From assembly GCF_000384115.1 (NCBI RefSeq), contig NZ_KB913029.1, positions 4,315,057 to 4,379,056 of the forward strand: DNA of 64,000 nt, read 5' to 3'. Below the pieces are notes generated by a model. The model was not told the origin of the DNA, searched no databases, and saw nothing but the letters and a program-made list of their open reading frames with translations. This DNA comes from Sporichthya polymorpha DSM 43042 (GTDB taxonomy: Bacteria > Actinomycetota > Actinomycetes > Sporichthyales > Sporichthyaceae). This document shows positions 50,234 through 59,231 of the stretch, in pieces (the stretch's first letter is position 1; each line of letters starts with the position of its first letter). Position numbers and translations under genes: made by a program.

Positions 50234-51472
50234 TCAGGCCGCTCGCGGACCGCGGAGCTTGGCCGGCCACCAGTGGTTGACCCATCCCTCGTCGTCCCAG
50301 ATGTCCCGCAGCTTGGGCAGGACGTCCTGGCAGAACAGCGAGATCGAGTCCTTGGTCAACTCGTGCGGCATCGATCCGATGTGTTGAAGCACTATCAGAT
50401 TTCCGACCCGCAGATCCTTGACCGCACCGACGAGCTTGTCGGCGACGGTGGCCGGACTGCCGGCGATGACGATGTCCTTGTCGACGAAGTCGGCGTAGGT
50501 GAAGTTCTTGAAGTTGGCCATGATCTCCATCTGGCGGATGGCCGACCCGCTGCGGATGCCGTTGGCGAGGCTGGCGTGGTCGAGGTGCCCGGGCAGACCC
50601 CACCAGGGGAGCGGCACGTGCATGCACTTGTCGAAGAAGTAGCGGATGTGCTTGCTGAACAGCTTCTCCGCCTGCGCGTCGGTGTCGGCGACGCAGACCA
50701 TCTGCGCGAACCCGGCGCGGTAGGGGTTGCGGTCCAGGCCCTCCTCGTCGACGAAGTGCCAGAAGCCGTCCATCACCTTCTTGCCGAGCTGGGAGCCGAA
50801 GAAGGAGAGCATGCAGTAGTTGTGGTTGTGCTTCGCCGCGAACTTCCACGTCGACAGCGAGCCGAGGCCCGGGATCCAGACCGGCGGGTGCGGGTCCTGC
50901 AGCGGACGCGGCCAGATGTTCACCGACGGCAGCTGGTTGTAGCGGCCGTTGAAGGCGAAGGTCTCCTTCGCCTGCCACGCCTTGAGGATCAGCTCGTGCG
51001 CCTCGTAGTAGCGCTCGCGCTGCTCGATCGGCGGGATGCCCATGCACTGGTTGGCGTCCATCGAGGTGCCGGCCGGCATGCCGGCGATCAGGCGTCCCCC
51101 GGAGACCATGTCGAGCAGGGCGTACTCCTCGGCGATCCGGATCGCGGGCTGCGTGTTCGGCAGCGTCGACCCGATCTGCAGGATGCCCACGTCGAGGTCG
51201 TTGGTCTCGCGGGCGAGCGAGGTGCCGATCAGGTTCGGGTTCGGCATGAAGCCGTAGGCGTTCTGGTGGTGCTCGTTGACACCGATCGCGTCGTAGCCCG
51301 ACCGGGCCGCGTGGATCAGTTCGTCCATCGAGTGGTTGTAGTACTGGGAGATCCGTTCCGGCTCCGGGACGAGTTCGTGCCAGGGCGGGGTGACCCACAC
51401 GGACTTGTACCGCTCGGTGAAGTCCTCCGGGAGTTCCCGATGCGGCATCAGGTGGACCATCGAGACCTTCAT
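50234..51472 (-). CDS. LLM-class flavin-dependent oxidoreductase
   Basis: The 412-residue protein belongs to the bacterial luciferase-like monooxygenase family: IGVNEHHQNAYGFMPNPNLI near the N-terminus (the E-H-H motif), LDMVSGGRLIAGMPAG, and AGSPATVADKLVGAV at the C-terminus. It probably uses reduced FMN to oxygenate or oxidise an unknown substrate. ATG 51472 has GAGGAGG 5 nt upstream; the frame extends further but without homology. Co-transcribed with the downstream hydrolase and divergent from ald (115-bp gap). Confidence 0.88.
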   Translation of the reverse strand: MKVSMVHLMPHRELPEDFTERYKSVWVTPPWHELVPEPERISQYYNHSMDELIHAARSGYDAIGVNEHHQNAYGFMPNPNLIGTSLARETNDLDVGILQIGSTLPNTQPAIRIAEEYALLDMVSGGRLIAGMPAGTSMDANQCMGIPPIEQRERYYEAHELILKAWQAKETFAFNGRYNQLPSVNIWPRPLQDPHPPVWIPGLGSLSTWKFAAKHNHNYCMLSFFGSQLGKKVMDGFWHFVDEEGLDRNPYRAGFAQMVCVADTDAQAEKLFSKHIRYFFDKCMHVPLPWWGLPGHLDHASLANGIRSGSAIRQMEIMANFKNFTYADFVDKDIVIAGSPATVADKLVGAVKDLRVGNLIVLQHIGSMPHELTKDSISLFCQDVLPKLRDIWDDEGWVNHWWPAKLRGPRAA

Positions 51473-51574
51473 TTGCGCCTCCTCGCGCCATTGCGGGCTG
51501 GCCGCGACCGACGCTAGGCCCCCGGGGGCGGTGAGTCCATGTCTCCTTTCGCCAGACGCCCCCCGCGGGCCTCC

Positions 51575-51580
51575 TAGGCT
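51575..51580 (+). promoter_or_regulatory. -10 element before ald
   Basis: TAGGCT ends 7 nt before ATG 51588, with no ribosome site between them, suggesting a leaderless transcript. Confidence 0.5.
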
Positions 51581-51587
51581 GACCGCC

Positions 51588-52703
51588 ATGAGGATCGGCG
51601 TGCCGCGCGAGGTCAAGGAGCACGAGTACCGGGTGGCGATCACGCCGTCGGGGGTCCACGAGTTCGTCCGGCACGGACACGAGGTGTTCGTCGAGCACGA
51701 CGCCGGGGCCGGGTCGTCGATCTCCGACGCCGACTTCGTGGCGGCCGGCGCGAGGGTCCTGCCCACCGCCGACGACGTCTGGGCGACGGGGGAGATGGTC
51801 CTCAAGGTCAAGGAGCCCGTCCCGGAGGAGTACGGGCGGCTGCGCGCTGACCAGGTGCTGTTCACCTACCTGCACCTCGCCGCGTCGGCGGAGTGCACGA
51901 AGGCGCTGCTCGCCGCCGGCACCACCGGGATCGCCTACGAGACCGTCCAGCTGCCCGACGGGTCGTTGCCGCTGCTGTACCCGATGAGCGAGGTCGCCGG
52001 CCGGCTCGCCCCGCTCGCCGGGGCGTACCACCTGATGCGCCCCGGCGGCGGCCGCGGTGTGCTCATGGGCGGGGTGTCCGGGGTCTACGCCGCCAAGGTC
52101 GTCGTGATCGGAGCGGGCGTGGCCGGGATGAACGCTGCGGCGATCGCGGTCGGCATGCATTCCGAGGTCCTGCTGCTCGACAAGAACATCGCCAAGCTGC
52201 GCGAGGCCGACCGGATCTATCAGGGCCACGTGCAGTCGGTGGCGTCGAACTCCTACGAGATCGAGAAGGCCGTGCTCGACGCCGACCTCGTCGTCGGCGC
52301 CGTCCTCGTCCCCGGCGCCCGGGCGCCGAAGCTGATCAGCAGCGACCTGGTCGCCGCGATGAAGCCGGGCACCGTGCTCGTCGACATCGCCATCGACCAG
52401 GGCGGCTGCTTCGAGGACTCGCGGCCCACCACCCACGGCGATCCGACCTACGAGGCGAACGGCTCGATCTTCTACTGCGTCACGAACATGCCGGGCGCGG
52501 TCCCGCACACCTCCACCTACGCCCTCACTAACGTGACGTTGCCCTACGCGCTCGAGATCGCGGACCTCGGCTGGCGCGACGCCGCCCGCCGGGACCCCGC
52601 CCTCGCCCTCGGCCTGAACACCCACGCCGGGCAGGTCGTCTACGGTCCGGTCGCCGAGGCCCACGTCCTCCCGGCGACCCCGTTGACCGACGTCCTGGGC
52701 TGA
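51588..52703 (+). CDS. ald: Alanine dehydrogenase
   Basis: This enzyme interconverts L-alanine and pyruvate with NAD and ammonia. The 371-residue protein starts MRIGVPREVKEHEYRVAITP, has LKVKEPVPEEY, LFTYLHLAAS, the nucleotide site VVIGAGVAGMNAA, and DQGGCFEDSRPTTH with NMPGAVPHTSTYAL. Full length for the family. In several actinobacteria ald lies close to xerD and pyrG, as here. No Lrp-type regulator gene is adjacent. Confidence 0.97.
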   Translation: MRIGVPREVKEHEYRVAITPSGVHEFVRHGHEVFVEHDAGAGSSISDADFVAAGARVLPTADDVWATGEMVLKVKEPVPEEYGRLRADQVLFTYLHLAASAECTKALLAAGTTGIAYETVQLPDGSLPLLYPMSEVAGRLAPLAGAYHLMRPGGGRGVLMGGVSGVYAAKVVVIGAGVAGMNAAAIAVGMHSEVLLLDKNIAKLREADRIYQGHVQSVASNSYEIEKAVLDADLVVGAVLVPGARAPKLISSDLVAAMKPGTVLVDIAIDQGGCFEDSRPTTHGDPTYEANGSIFYCVTNMPGAVPHTSTYALTNVTLPYALEIADLGWRDAARRDPALALGLNTHAGQVVYGPVAEAHVLPATPLTDVLG

Positions 52704-52743
52704 GGTTCCCTCAGCTGCGGCGGCGGGCGGCCGAAGGGTCGTC

Positions 52744-54141
52744 ATGGACACCTCACGAACTTCCGCACGCCTGAACACCGCCCGCGGCATCGCGGCCGTC
52801 TTCGCCCTGGCCGCCGGCGGCCTCGCCGTCGCGGCGCCCAGCGCGCACGCCGCGACCGCGGGCGCCTGCAGCACGACGGACCTGTACGGCCTCATCACCT
52901 GCGTCTACACCGATCCAACGGTGGCCGACTACGAGTTCGTCGTTCCCGCCGGCGTCACCAGTGTCCAGATCACGGCCGCCGGGGCGCAGGGTGGCAGCAG
53001 CGCTGCCCCGGGCGGCGCGGCCACGGCCGGCGGACTGGGCGGGTTGAGCGCGGGCATCTTCGCCGTCGCCCCGAACACCGTTCTGCACGTCCGGGTCGGG
53101 GGAGCGGGCGGCAACGGAGTGAACGGCGTCGGGTCTCCCGGCGGTCTCAACGGCGGCGGGACCGGCGGCTACGGCTTCCTCGAATTCGGCGGCGGCGGCG
53201 GGGGCGGCGCCTCCGACGTGCGGCTCGGCGGCACGGCGGCGACCGACCGCATCGTGGTCGGCGGGGGTGGCGGCGGCGGGAGCGCCGTCGACGGAGGCGC
53301 CGGCGGGGGCAGTGCCGGCGCGAACGGGTCGGCGCCCGGGGCGATCGGCGCCGCGCAGGGCGGCACGGCGGGCAGCCCCTTCGGCGGCGCCGGCGGCGTG
53401 GGGTTACCCCCGTGCGGGTCCGGCACGGATGAGTTCGGCGGTCCCGGCGCCAACGCCCTCCTCGGCGCCACCGGCGGCGGCGGTGGCGGCGCCGGGTTCG
53501 CGGGCGGCGGTGGCGGCGCGTCCGACTTCCTGGGCAGTGGTGGCGGTGCCGGCGGCAGTGGCTACGTCGCCCCGATCGCCGAGCTCGGCTCCGCGCAGAA
53601 CGACTCGGGCGTGCGGGCCGGCAACGGCGTCGTCCGGATCGCCTATCGCGCCGCGTCCCTCGAGGGACCGAAGGGCGACAAGGGCGACACCGGTCCGGCC
53701 GGGCCGGCCGGACCGGCCGGTCCGCAGGGCCCGGCCGGGCCCGCCGGACCCGGCGGGTCGAGCAGCGGCCCGGGCTGCTCCGGGGCGCTCGACCAGCGCA
53801 AGGCCACCGGCCCGCGCACCATCGTCGGCACCCCCGGGGACGACGTGATCTGCGGCTCCAGGTTCGGCGACGTGATCGACGGCAAGGGCGGCAACGACGT
53901 CATCTACGGCTACGGGGGCAACGACACGGTCCGGGGCGGGTCCGGGCACGACGTCGTCGACGGCGGCGCGGGGAACGACACGCTGATCGGCGGGCGCGGC
54001 GACGACGTCCTGCGCGGCGACCGAGGCCGTGATGTGCTCCGCGGCTGTAAGGGAGCCGACGTCCTCTACGGCGGCAAGGGCCGCGACCAGCTCATCGGCG
54101 GCGCGGGTCGCGACGTCGTCGACGGGCGCTCCGAGCGCTGA
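52744..54141 (+). CDS. Secreted glycine-rich, collagen-like and RTX-repeat protein (2)
   Basis: The 465-residue protein has a signal peptide (1-36, cleavage after PSAHA), a short Cys-bearing segment ([15 protein letters not shown]), and a glycine-rich domain (about 60-300) starting [20 protein letters not shown], which resembles ALK/LTK-like glycine-rich regions. A collagen-like stretch of Gly-X-Y triplets (about 308-338; [19 protein letters not shown]) follows, then RTX calcium-binding repeats (about 362-461; [15 protein letters not shown] and similar). This is an extracellular, repeat-only architecture. It is 40 bp after ald; a GAAGGG site precedes ATG 52744. It shares domain order with the 47976-49295 product. 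Probably a surface matrix or adhesion component; role inferred. Confidence 0.82.
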   Translation: MDTSRTSARLNTARGIAAVFALAAGGLAVAAPSAHAATAGACSTTDLYGLITCVYTDPTVADYEFVVPAGVTSVQITAAGAQGGSSAAPGGAATAGGLGGLSAGIFAVAPNTVLHVRVGGAGGNGVNGVGSPGGLNGGGTGGYGFLEFGGGGGGGASDVRLGGTAATDRIVVGGGGGGGSAVDGGAGGGSAGANGSAPGAIGAAQGGTAGSPFGGAGGVGLPPCGSGTDEFGGPGANALLGATGGGGGGAGFAGGGGGASDFLGSGGGAGGSGYVAPIAELGSAQNDSGVRAGNGVVRIAYRAASLEGPKGDKGDTGPAGPAGPAGPQGPAGPAGPGGSSSGPGCSGALDQRKATGPRTIVGTPGDDVICGSRFGDVIDGKGGNDVIYGYGGNDTVRGGSGHDVVDGGAGNDTLIGGRGDDVLRGDRGRDVLRGCKGADVLYGGKGRDQLIGGAGRDVVDGRSER

Positions 54142-54231
54142 CCCCGGAGCTGACCCCGGAGCTGACACGGGAGCGCTCACACCGGCGCGCCGCAGTGGTT
54201 ATGTCAGTCCGACCCGGTAGTCCTGTCTCCC

Positions 54232-55158
54232 ATGACTACCGAGGTCGGGCTGGCGCTGCGGGGCTACCTCGACCATCTCGCGGTCGAGCGCGGCCTGGCG
54301 CAGAACACACTGCTGTCCTACCGCCGCGACCTGAACCGCTATGCGACGGTCCTGCACGACCGGGGGATCGCGGACGTCGCCGCGGTCACCGAGTCGGACG
54401 TCAGTGACTTCCTCGCCCGGCTGCGTCAGGGCGACGAGGAGCACCCGCCGCTGTCGGCGAGCTCGGCGGCGCGGGCGGTCATCGCCGTTCGCGGCTTCCA
54501 CAAGTTCGTGGTGCGGGAGGGGATGGCGACGGTCGACCCGGCCCGGCCGGTCCGTCCGCCGAAGCGTCCGCAGCGGCTGCCCAAGGCGATCCCGCTCGAG
54601 GCCGTGCAGGCGCTGATCGAGGCGGCGGGCAAGGGCGCGCGCACCGAACTGACGACGCGGGACTCGGCCCTGCTCGAACTGCTCTACGGCACCGGGGCGC
54701 GGATCTCCGAGGCGGTCGGGCTCGACGTCGACGACCTCGACCTGGACTCACGCACGGTCCGTCTGCTCGGCAAGGGCGGCAAGGAGCGGATCGTGCCGCT
54801 CGGCAGCTACGCCCTGGCGGCGCTGGACCGGTACCTCGTCCAGGGTCGGCCGGTGCTGAACGCGGCCGGGAAGGGCATCCCGGCGGTCTTCCTCAATGCC
54901 CGCGGCGGGCGGCTCTCGCGGCAGAGCGCGTGGGCCGTCCTCGCCGCCGCGGCGAAGGCGGCGGGGCTGGACGTCGAGGTCTCGCCGCACACCCTGCGGC
55001 ACTCGTTCGCGACGCATCTGCTCGACGGCGGCGCCGACGTCCGCGTCGTCCAGGAACTGCTCGGGCACGCCTCGGTAGCGACCACCCAGCTGTACACGTT
55101 GGTGACCGTCGACCGCCTCCGCGAGGTCTACGCCAGCTCCCACCCGCGGGCCCGCTGA
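54232..55158 (+). CDS. xerD: Site-specific tyrosine recombinase XerD
   Basis: XerD resolves chromosome dimers at dif, working with XerC. The 308-residue protein has an N-terminal SAM-like domain ([20 protein letters not shown]) and the catalytic domain with Arg in [12 protein letters not shown], Lys in [24 protein letters not shown] (His/Arg), [12 protein letters not shown] (His and the nucleophile Tyr). The gene order xerD-parA-scpA-scpB supports XerD over phage integrase. ATG 54232. Confidence 0.95.
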   Translation: MTTEVGLALRGYLDHLAVERGLAQNTLLSYRRDLNRYATVLHDRGIADVAAVTESDVSDFLARLRQGDEEHPPLSASSAARAVIAVRGFHKFVVREGMATVDPARPVRPPKRPQRLPKAIPLEAVQALIEAAGKGARTELTTRDSALLELLYGTGARISEAVGLDVDDLDLDSRTVRLLGKGGKERIVPLGSYALAALDRYLVQGRPVLNAAGKGIPAVFLNARGGRLSRQSAWAVLAAAAKAAGLDVEVSPHTLRHSFATHLLDGGADVRVVQELLGHASVATTQLYTLVTVDRLREVYASSHPRAR

Positions 55159-55169
55159 ATCGTCACTCG

Positions 55170-55175
55170 AGTAAC
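55170..55175 (+). promoter_or_regulatory. -10-like element upstream of the parA-type gene
   Basis: TAACAT, within GAGTAACATC, lies 12 bp after the xerD stop and would give a leader of about 130 nt. No parS-like site was seen nearby. Confidence 0.3.
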
Positions 55176-55314
55176 ATCAGCCCCACCGGCAACACAATGC
55201 GAGGACGTTGTCAAGGACCCTCGCGACACGCCGCGCCGGTGCCGCGGAACTGCACCTGCAGTGGTGGACCCTGAACGGGACGACCAGTGCCCTCGCGGAG
55301 AAAGTCGGCAGCAC

Positions 55315-56412
55315 ATGACGGAGAAGTTCGGATCGCGATTCGCCGCCACCGCACGGGCCGACGAGTCGTTCCCGCCCCTGCCGACGGCACGGGCCGTGGT
55401 CCCCAAGGACCGCTGGTCCCCGAACCGTCCGTCGAGTCACGTCGACCAGGAGGCCCTCGCCGAGGACCCGGTCTTCGGCGTCGAGTCGACCCACGCGGCG
55501 CCGACCGTGACCGCCGAGCCGACCGAGGCCGCCGAGCCGAGCAAGTCAGCCGGCAAGCTCGGCCCGACGGGCCGTCCGCTGCCGCACTTCCCGGAGCCGC
55601 CGCCGCTGGAGCACCACGGCCCGGCCACCGTCATCGCCATGTGCAACCAGAAGGGCGGGGTCGGCAAGACCACGTCGAGCATCAACCTGGGCGCCGCGCT
55701 GGCCGAGTACGGCCGCCGCGTCCTGCTCGTCGACTTCGACCCGCAGGGTGCGCTCTCCGTCGGTCTGGGGATCAACCCCCACGAACTCGACGTGACGATC
55801 TACAACCTGCTCATGGAGCGCGGGACGCGCCTCGAGGACGTCCTGCTCAAGACGAACGTCGACGGCCTGGACCTGCTGCCCTGCAACATCGACCTGGCCG
55901 CGGCCGAGGTCCAGCTGGTCAACGAGGTCGCGCGGGAGCAGAGCCTGTACCGGGCGCTGCAGCCGGCGATGGCCGACTACGACGTCATGATCATCGACTG
56001 CCAGCCGTCGCTGGGCCTGCTCACCCTGAATGCCCTCACCGCGGCGCACTCGGTGATCATCCCGCTGGAGTGCGAGTACTTCGCACTCCGCGGCGTGGCG
56101 CTGCTCACGGACACGATCGCCAAGGTGCAGGAGCGGCTCAACCCGGACCTGCGCCTGGAGGGCATCCTCGCGACGATGTACGACTCGCGGACCGTCCACG
56201 GCCGTGAGGTCCTCAGCCGCGTCGTGGAGGCCTTCGACGACGGCGTGTTCCACTCGGTGATCGGACGGACCGTCAGATTCCCGGAGACCACGGTCGCCGG
56301 CGAGCCGATCACCACCTACGCGTCGTCCTCGACGGGCGCCAAGGCCTACCGCCAGCTGGCCCGGGAGCTCCTCGCCCGGCCCCAGGGGGAACGGACCACG
56401 CATCGCCGCTGA
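55315..56412 (+). CDS. ParA-family chromosome-partitioning ATPase (second, orphan-type ParA)
   Basis: The 365-residue protein has a disordered N-terminal extension of about 100 residues and a ParA/MinD ATPase core with the deviant Walker A KGGVGKTT at 113-120, LLVDFDPQGALSVG, and IDCQPSLGLLTLNAL. No parB gene follows; instead scpA and scpB do, as in Streptomyces near SCO1772, so it likely helps segregation or condensation. ATG 55315 has GGAGAAAG upstream; a GTG at 55261 in frame is possible. Confidence 0.92.
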   Translation: MTEKFGSRFAATARADESFPPLPTARAVVPKDRWSPNRPSSHVDQEALAEDPVFGVESTHAAPTVTAEPTEAAEPSKSAGKLGPTGRPLPHFPEPPPLEHHGPATVIAMCNQKGGVGKTTSSINLGAALAEYGRRVLLVDFDPQGALSVGLGINPHELDVTIYNLLMERGTRLEDVLLKTNVDGLDLLPCNIDLAAAEVQLVNEVAREQSLYRALQPAMADYDVMIIDCQPSLGLLTLNALTAAHSVIIPLECEYFALRGVALLTDTIAKVQERLNPDLRLEGILATMYDSRTVHGREVLSRVVEAFDDGVFHSVIGRTVRFPETTVAGEPITTYASSSTGAKAYRQLARELLARPQGERTTHRR

Positions 56413-56434
56413 CGGCGCCGGCCCCGGCGTCGGT

Positions 56435-56440
56435 TAAGGT
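56435..56440 (+). promoter_or_regulatory. -10 element before scpA
   Basis: TAAGGT ends 6 nt before the GTG at 56447 and there is no ribosome site between them, so the transcript may be leaderless. Confidence 0.5.
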
Positions 56441-56446
56441 TCCCCG

Positions 56447-57391
56447 GTGGACTCCGCCCTCGATCCCGGACTCGATCCCGGTCTCGAGGCCCCCGAGGCG
56501 GTCCCTGCGTCGGATGAGGTTCCTGAGACGGAACTGGACGCCGCCCGCGAGGGCGACGGCAAGTTCCAGGTCCACCTCGGAGTCTTCGAGGGACCCTTCG
56601 ACCTCCTGCTGAACCTGATCGCCAAGCACAAGCTCGACATCACCGAGATCGCGCTGGCGAAGGTCACCGACGAGTTCATCGCCTACATCCGCGCCCAGGG
56701 CTCCGAGTGGGACCTGGGCGAGACCAGCGAGTTCCTCGTCGTCGCGGCGACGCTGCTCGACCTCAAGGCGGCCCGGCTGCTGCCCGCGGGCGAGATCGAC
56801 GACGAGGAGGACCTCGCGCTGCTGGAGGCCCGCGACCTGCTGTTCGCGCGGCTGCTGCAGTACAAGGCCTACAAGCAGGTCGCGTCCCGCTTCGAGAGCT
56901 GGATGGCGCTGGAGTCCCGGCGCTACCCCCGGACCGTGGGGCTGGAGGAGCCGTTCGCCTCTCTGCTGCCTGAGGTCCTGATCGGCCTGGGCCCGCAGGA
57001 GTTCGCCGCGCTCGCGATGAAGGCGATGGAGCCCAAGCCGGAGCCGGTCGTCTCGATCGCGCACCTGCACATGCCCAAGGTGAGCGTCCGCGAGCAGGCC
57101 GCGGTGCTGGTCGAGCGCCTGCGCCACTCCGGGGCGTCCACGTTCCGCGCGCTCGTCGCCGACGCGCCCGACACCCTGACCAAGGTCGCCCGCTTCCTCG
57201 CCCTGCTCGAGCTCTACCGCGAGCAGGTGGTCGGGTTCGAGCAGCTGACGCCGCTGGGGGAGCTCCACGTCCGCTGGACCGGGACCGACGACGCCGAGGT
57301 CGAGGTCACCGACGAGTTCGACGAGGCACCCGCCATTCCGCACCAGCCGGGCCCCACCCAACCGGGCGCCTCAGCACAGGAGGGGTCATGA
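56447..57391 (+). CDS. scpA: Segregation and condensation protein A
   Basis: ScpA is the kleisin that bridges SMC heads in the condensin complex. The 314-residue protein has a variable acidic N-terminus (about 1-40), then the kleisin start FQVHLGVFEGPFDLLLNLIA and HKLDITEIALAKVTDEFIAY; the C-terminal winged helix is around VARFLALLELYREQVVGFEQ. Length is slightly above usual owing to both tails. It overlaps scpB by 4 bp. Confidence 0.95.
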   Translation: MDSALDPGLDPGLEAPEAVPASDEVPETELDAAREGDGKFQVHLGVFEGPFDLLLNLIAKHKLDITEIALAKVTDEFIAYIRAQGSEWDLGETSEFLVVAATLLDLKAARLLPAGEIDDEEDLALLEARDLLFARLLQYKAYKQVASRFESWMALESRRYPRTVGLEEPFASLLPEVLIGLGPQEFAALAMKAMEPKPEPVVSIAHLHMPKVSVREQAAVLVERLRHSGASTFRALVADAPDTLTKVARFLALLELYREQVVGFEQLTPLGELHVRWTGTDDAEVEVTDEFDEAPAIPHQPGPTQPGASAQEGS

Positions 57392-58053
57392 GCATCGACA
57401 CCCACATCGAGGCCGAGGAGGCCGTCGAGACCACCGTTGGAGATGACATCTCCACCGAGGGCGACGACGAGCTGCCGGCCGGGGGAGTCGGGAGCCCGGA
57501 GGGGCCGTCGCTGCGGGCGGCGATCGAGGCCGTGATGCTGGTCGTCGACACCCCGGTGGACGCGACGATGCTGGCCCAGGTGTGCGAGCGGCCCCCGACG
57601 GAGGTCGAGGAGTGCCTGCGGTCCCTGGCGGAGGAGTACGCCGCCGAGGGCCGGGGGATCGCGCTGCGTGAGGTCGCCGGCGGTTGGCGGTTCTACACGC
57701 GGGAAGAGTGCGCGCCGGTCGTCGAGCGGTTCGTCCGCGACGGCCAGCAGACGCGCCTGACGCAGGCGGCGCTGGAGACCCTCGCGGTCGTGGCGTACCG
57801 GCAGCCGGTCAGCCGGTCGCGGGTGTCCGCGGTGCGGGGCGTCAACGTCGACGGCGTCATGCGGACGCTCCTCGCGCGCGGCCTGGTCGAGGAGGCCGGG
57901 GCCGAGCCCGAGAGCGGCGCGACGCTGTACCGGACCACGAACCTGTTTCTCGAGAAGCTCGGGCTGAACTCGCTCGACGAGCTGCCGCCGCTCGCGCCGC
58001 TGCTGCCCGACCTCACCTCTCTCGAGGGCGACCTCGACCTCCCGAGCTCCTAG
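57388..58053 (+). CDS. scpB: Segregation and condensation protein B
   Basis: ScpB is the tandem winged-helix partner of ScpA-SMC. The 221-residue protein has a disordered acidic N-terminus (1-40), the core from SLRAAIEAVMLVVDTPVDA, TQAALETLAVVAYRQPVSRS and VNVDGVMRTLLARGLVEE. Residues 17-23 (VGDDIST) are encoded by coding-palindrome copy D. The start overlaps scpA. The last base of its stop is the first base of the rluB GTG. Confidence 0.95.
   Translation: MSIDTHIEAEEAVETTVGDDISTEGDDELPAGGVGSPEGPSLRAAIEAVMLVVDTPVDATMLAQVCERPPTEVEECLRSLAEEYAAEGRGIALREVAGGWRFYTREECAPVVERFVRDGQQTRLTQAALETLAVVAYRQPVSRSRVSAVRGVNVDGVMRTLLARGLVEEAGAEPESGATLYRTTNLFLEKLGLNSLDELPPLAPLLPDLTSLEGDLDLPSS
57438..57454 (+). 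repeat. Coding palindrome family, copy D (scpB)
   Basis: A perfect 17-bp palindrome TGGAGATG-A-CATCTCCA is read V-G-D-D-I-S-T in the disordered ScpB N-terminus. Confidence 0.85.
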
Positions 58054-59126
58054 TGGACGACGACATCAACGACAACATCAACGACAACATCAACGACAAC
58101 GACGACGTCGACACCGCCGACGACCCCACCGCCGAGGGCATGCCGGTCCGCCTGCAGAAGGTGCTCGCGGCCGCGGGGCTCGGGAGCCGCCGCGCCTGCG
58201 AGGACCTGATCGCCGCGGGCCGGGTGGAGGTCGACGGGCGGATCGTCACCGAGCTCGGAACCCGCGTGGACCCGGACACGGCGATCATCCGCGTCGACGG
58301 CTCGCGGCTGCCGACGCGCTCGGGCATGACGTACCTGGTGCTGAACAAGCCCAAGGGCGTCGTGTCGACGATGAGCGACCCGGAGGGTCGCCCGTGCGTC
58401 GGGGACTACGTCCGCGACCGCAAGGAACGGCTCTTTCACGTCGGGCGCCTCGACACCGACACCGAGGGTCTGATCCTCCTGACGAACGACGGCGAGCTGG
58501 CGAACCGCCTGTCGCACCCGCGGTACGGCGTCACGAAGATCTACTTCGCCGACGTGCCCGGCCCGCTGCCGCGCGACCTCAGCCGGACACTGAAGGGCGG
58601 GGTCGAGCTCGAGGACGGCATCGCGCGCGCCGACAAGTTCCGCCAGATCGGCCTGGTCGGCGGGCGGGCGCAGGTGGAGATCGAGATCCACGAGGGCCGT
58701 ACCCACATCGTGCGCCGGATGCTGGAGGCCGTCGGGCACCCGGTGTCGCGGCTGGTCCGCGTCCAGATCGGCCCGGTCAACATGGGCAACCTCGCCCCGG
58801 GCCGGATGCGCCACCTCACCACGCACGAGGTCTCAGCGCTGCTCACGGCCTCCGAGTCGACCGACAAGTCCCGCAAGCCCCCGGCGAAGGTCGCCGGGAA
58901 GACAGCCGCCAAGCCCGCCGCGAAGCGAGGTGGCAAGCGGCCCGACCCGGCGAAGAAGAACGTCGGGGCCCCGTCGGTCCGCAAGGCGGCCGCGGAACGC
59001 AAGGCCGCGGCGAAGCAGGCACCCGCAAAGAAGGCACCCGCAAAGAAAGCTCCCGCGAAGAGGACCGCCGCCAAACAGACTCCCGCGAAGAAGGCCGCAC
59101 CCCGGCCGAAGCGTCCGCGCAGCTAG
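58053..59126 (+). CDS. rluB: Ribosomal large-subunit pseudouridine synthase B type, with Lys/Ala-rich tail
   Basis: RluB makes a pseudouridine in 23S rRNA helix 89-90 region (position 2605 in E. coli). The 357-residue protein has an S4 domain (about 35-85; RLQKVLAAAGLGSRRACEDL) and the catalytic domain with GRLDTDTEGLILLTNDGELA holding the catalytic Asp. Two additions are unusual: an N-terminal run of D-I-N-D-N repeats encoded by a 12-bp tandem repeat, and a C-terminal tail of about 85 residues rich in Lys, Ala and Pro (AKKAPAKKAPAK), similar to histone H1 tails. Start GTG 58053 overlaps the scpB stop by one base. Confidence 0.93.
   Translation: MDDDINDNINDNINDNDDVDTADDPTAEGMPVRLQKVLAAAGLGSRRACEDLIAAGRVEVDGRIVTELGTRVDPDTAIIRVDGSRLPTRSGMTYLVLNKPKGVVSTMSDPEGRPCVGDYVRDRKERLFHVGRLDTDTEGLILLTNDGELANRLSHPRYGVTKIYFADVPGPLPRDLSRTLKGGVELEDGIARADKFRQIGLVGGRAQVEIEIHEGRTHIVRRMLEAVGHPVSRLVRVQIGPVNMGNLAPGRMRHLTTHEVSALLTASESTDKSRKPPAKVAGKTAAKPAAKRGGKRPDPAKKNVGAPSVRKAAAERKAAAKQAPAKKAPAKKAPAKRTAAKQTPAKKAAPRPKRPRS
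58062..58104 (+). repeat. 12-bp tandem repeat at the 5' end of rluB
   Basis: About 3.5 units of ATCAACGACAAC encode I-N-D-N-I-N-D-N. Base composition is far less GC-rich than the surroundings. Confidence 0.85.
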
Positions 59127-59140
59127 GGTTTCCCCGGCCG

Positions 59141-59202
59141 TCTTCTCCGGCGTGGCGCGCCCTTCGCGGACCCGGGATGGGCGCGCCACGCAGCAGAAGA
59201 TG
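59141..59202 (+). terminator. CTTCTGC inverted-repeat family, copy 2
   Basis: Arms of 22 bp (59141-59162 and 59179-59200) pair with two mismatches around a 16-nt loop. It starts 14 nt after the rluB stop. Read on the minus strand, CATCTTCTGC...GGCGCGCCCATCC matches the hairpin at 49335-49392. Confidence 0.7.
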
Positions 59203-59231
59203 AGCCGGCGGCGGCGAGGAGAGGTTAGAAC

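Noticed and set aside
53664-53757. Tandem DNA repeat as a mobile element in the glycine-rich gene
   Set aside because: It encodes collagen-like Gly-X-Y triplets; the DNA repetition follows from the protein repeat.
55159-55314. parS or dif site near xerD/parA
   Set aside because: No TGTTTCACGTGAAACA-like sequence or dif-like 28-mer was seen in the gap.
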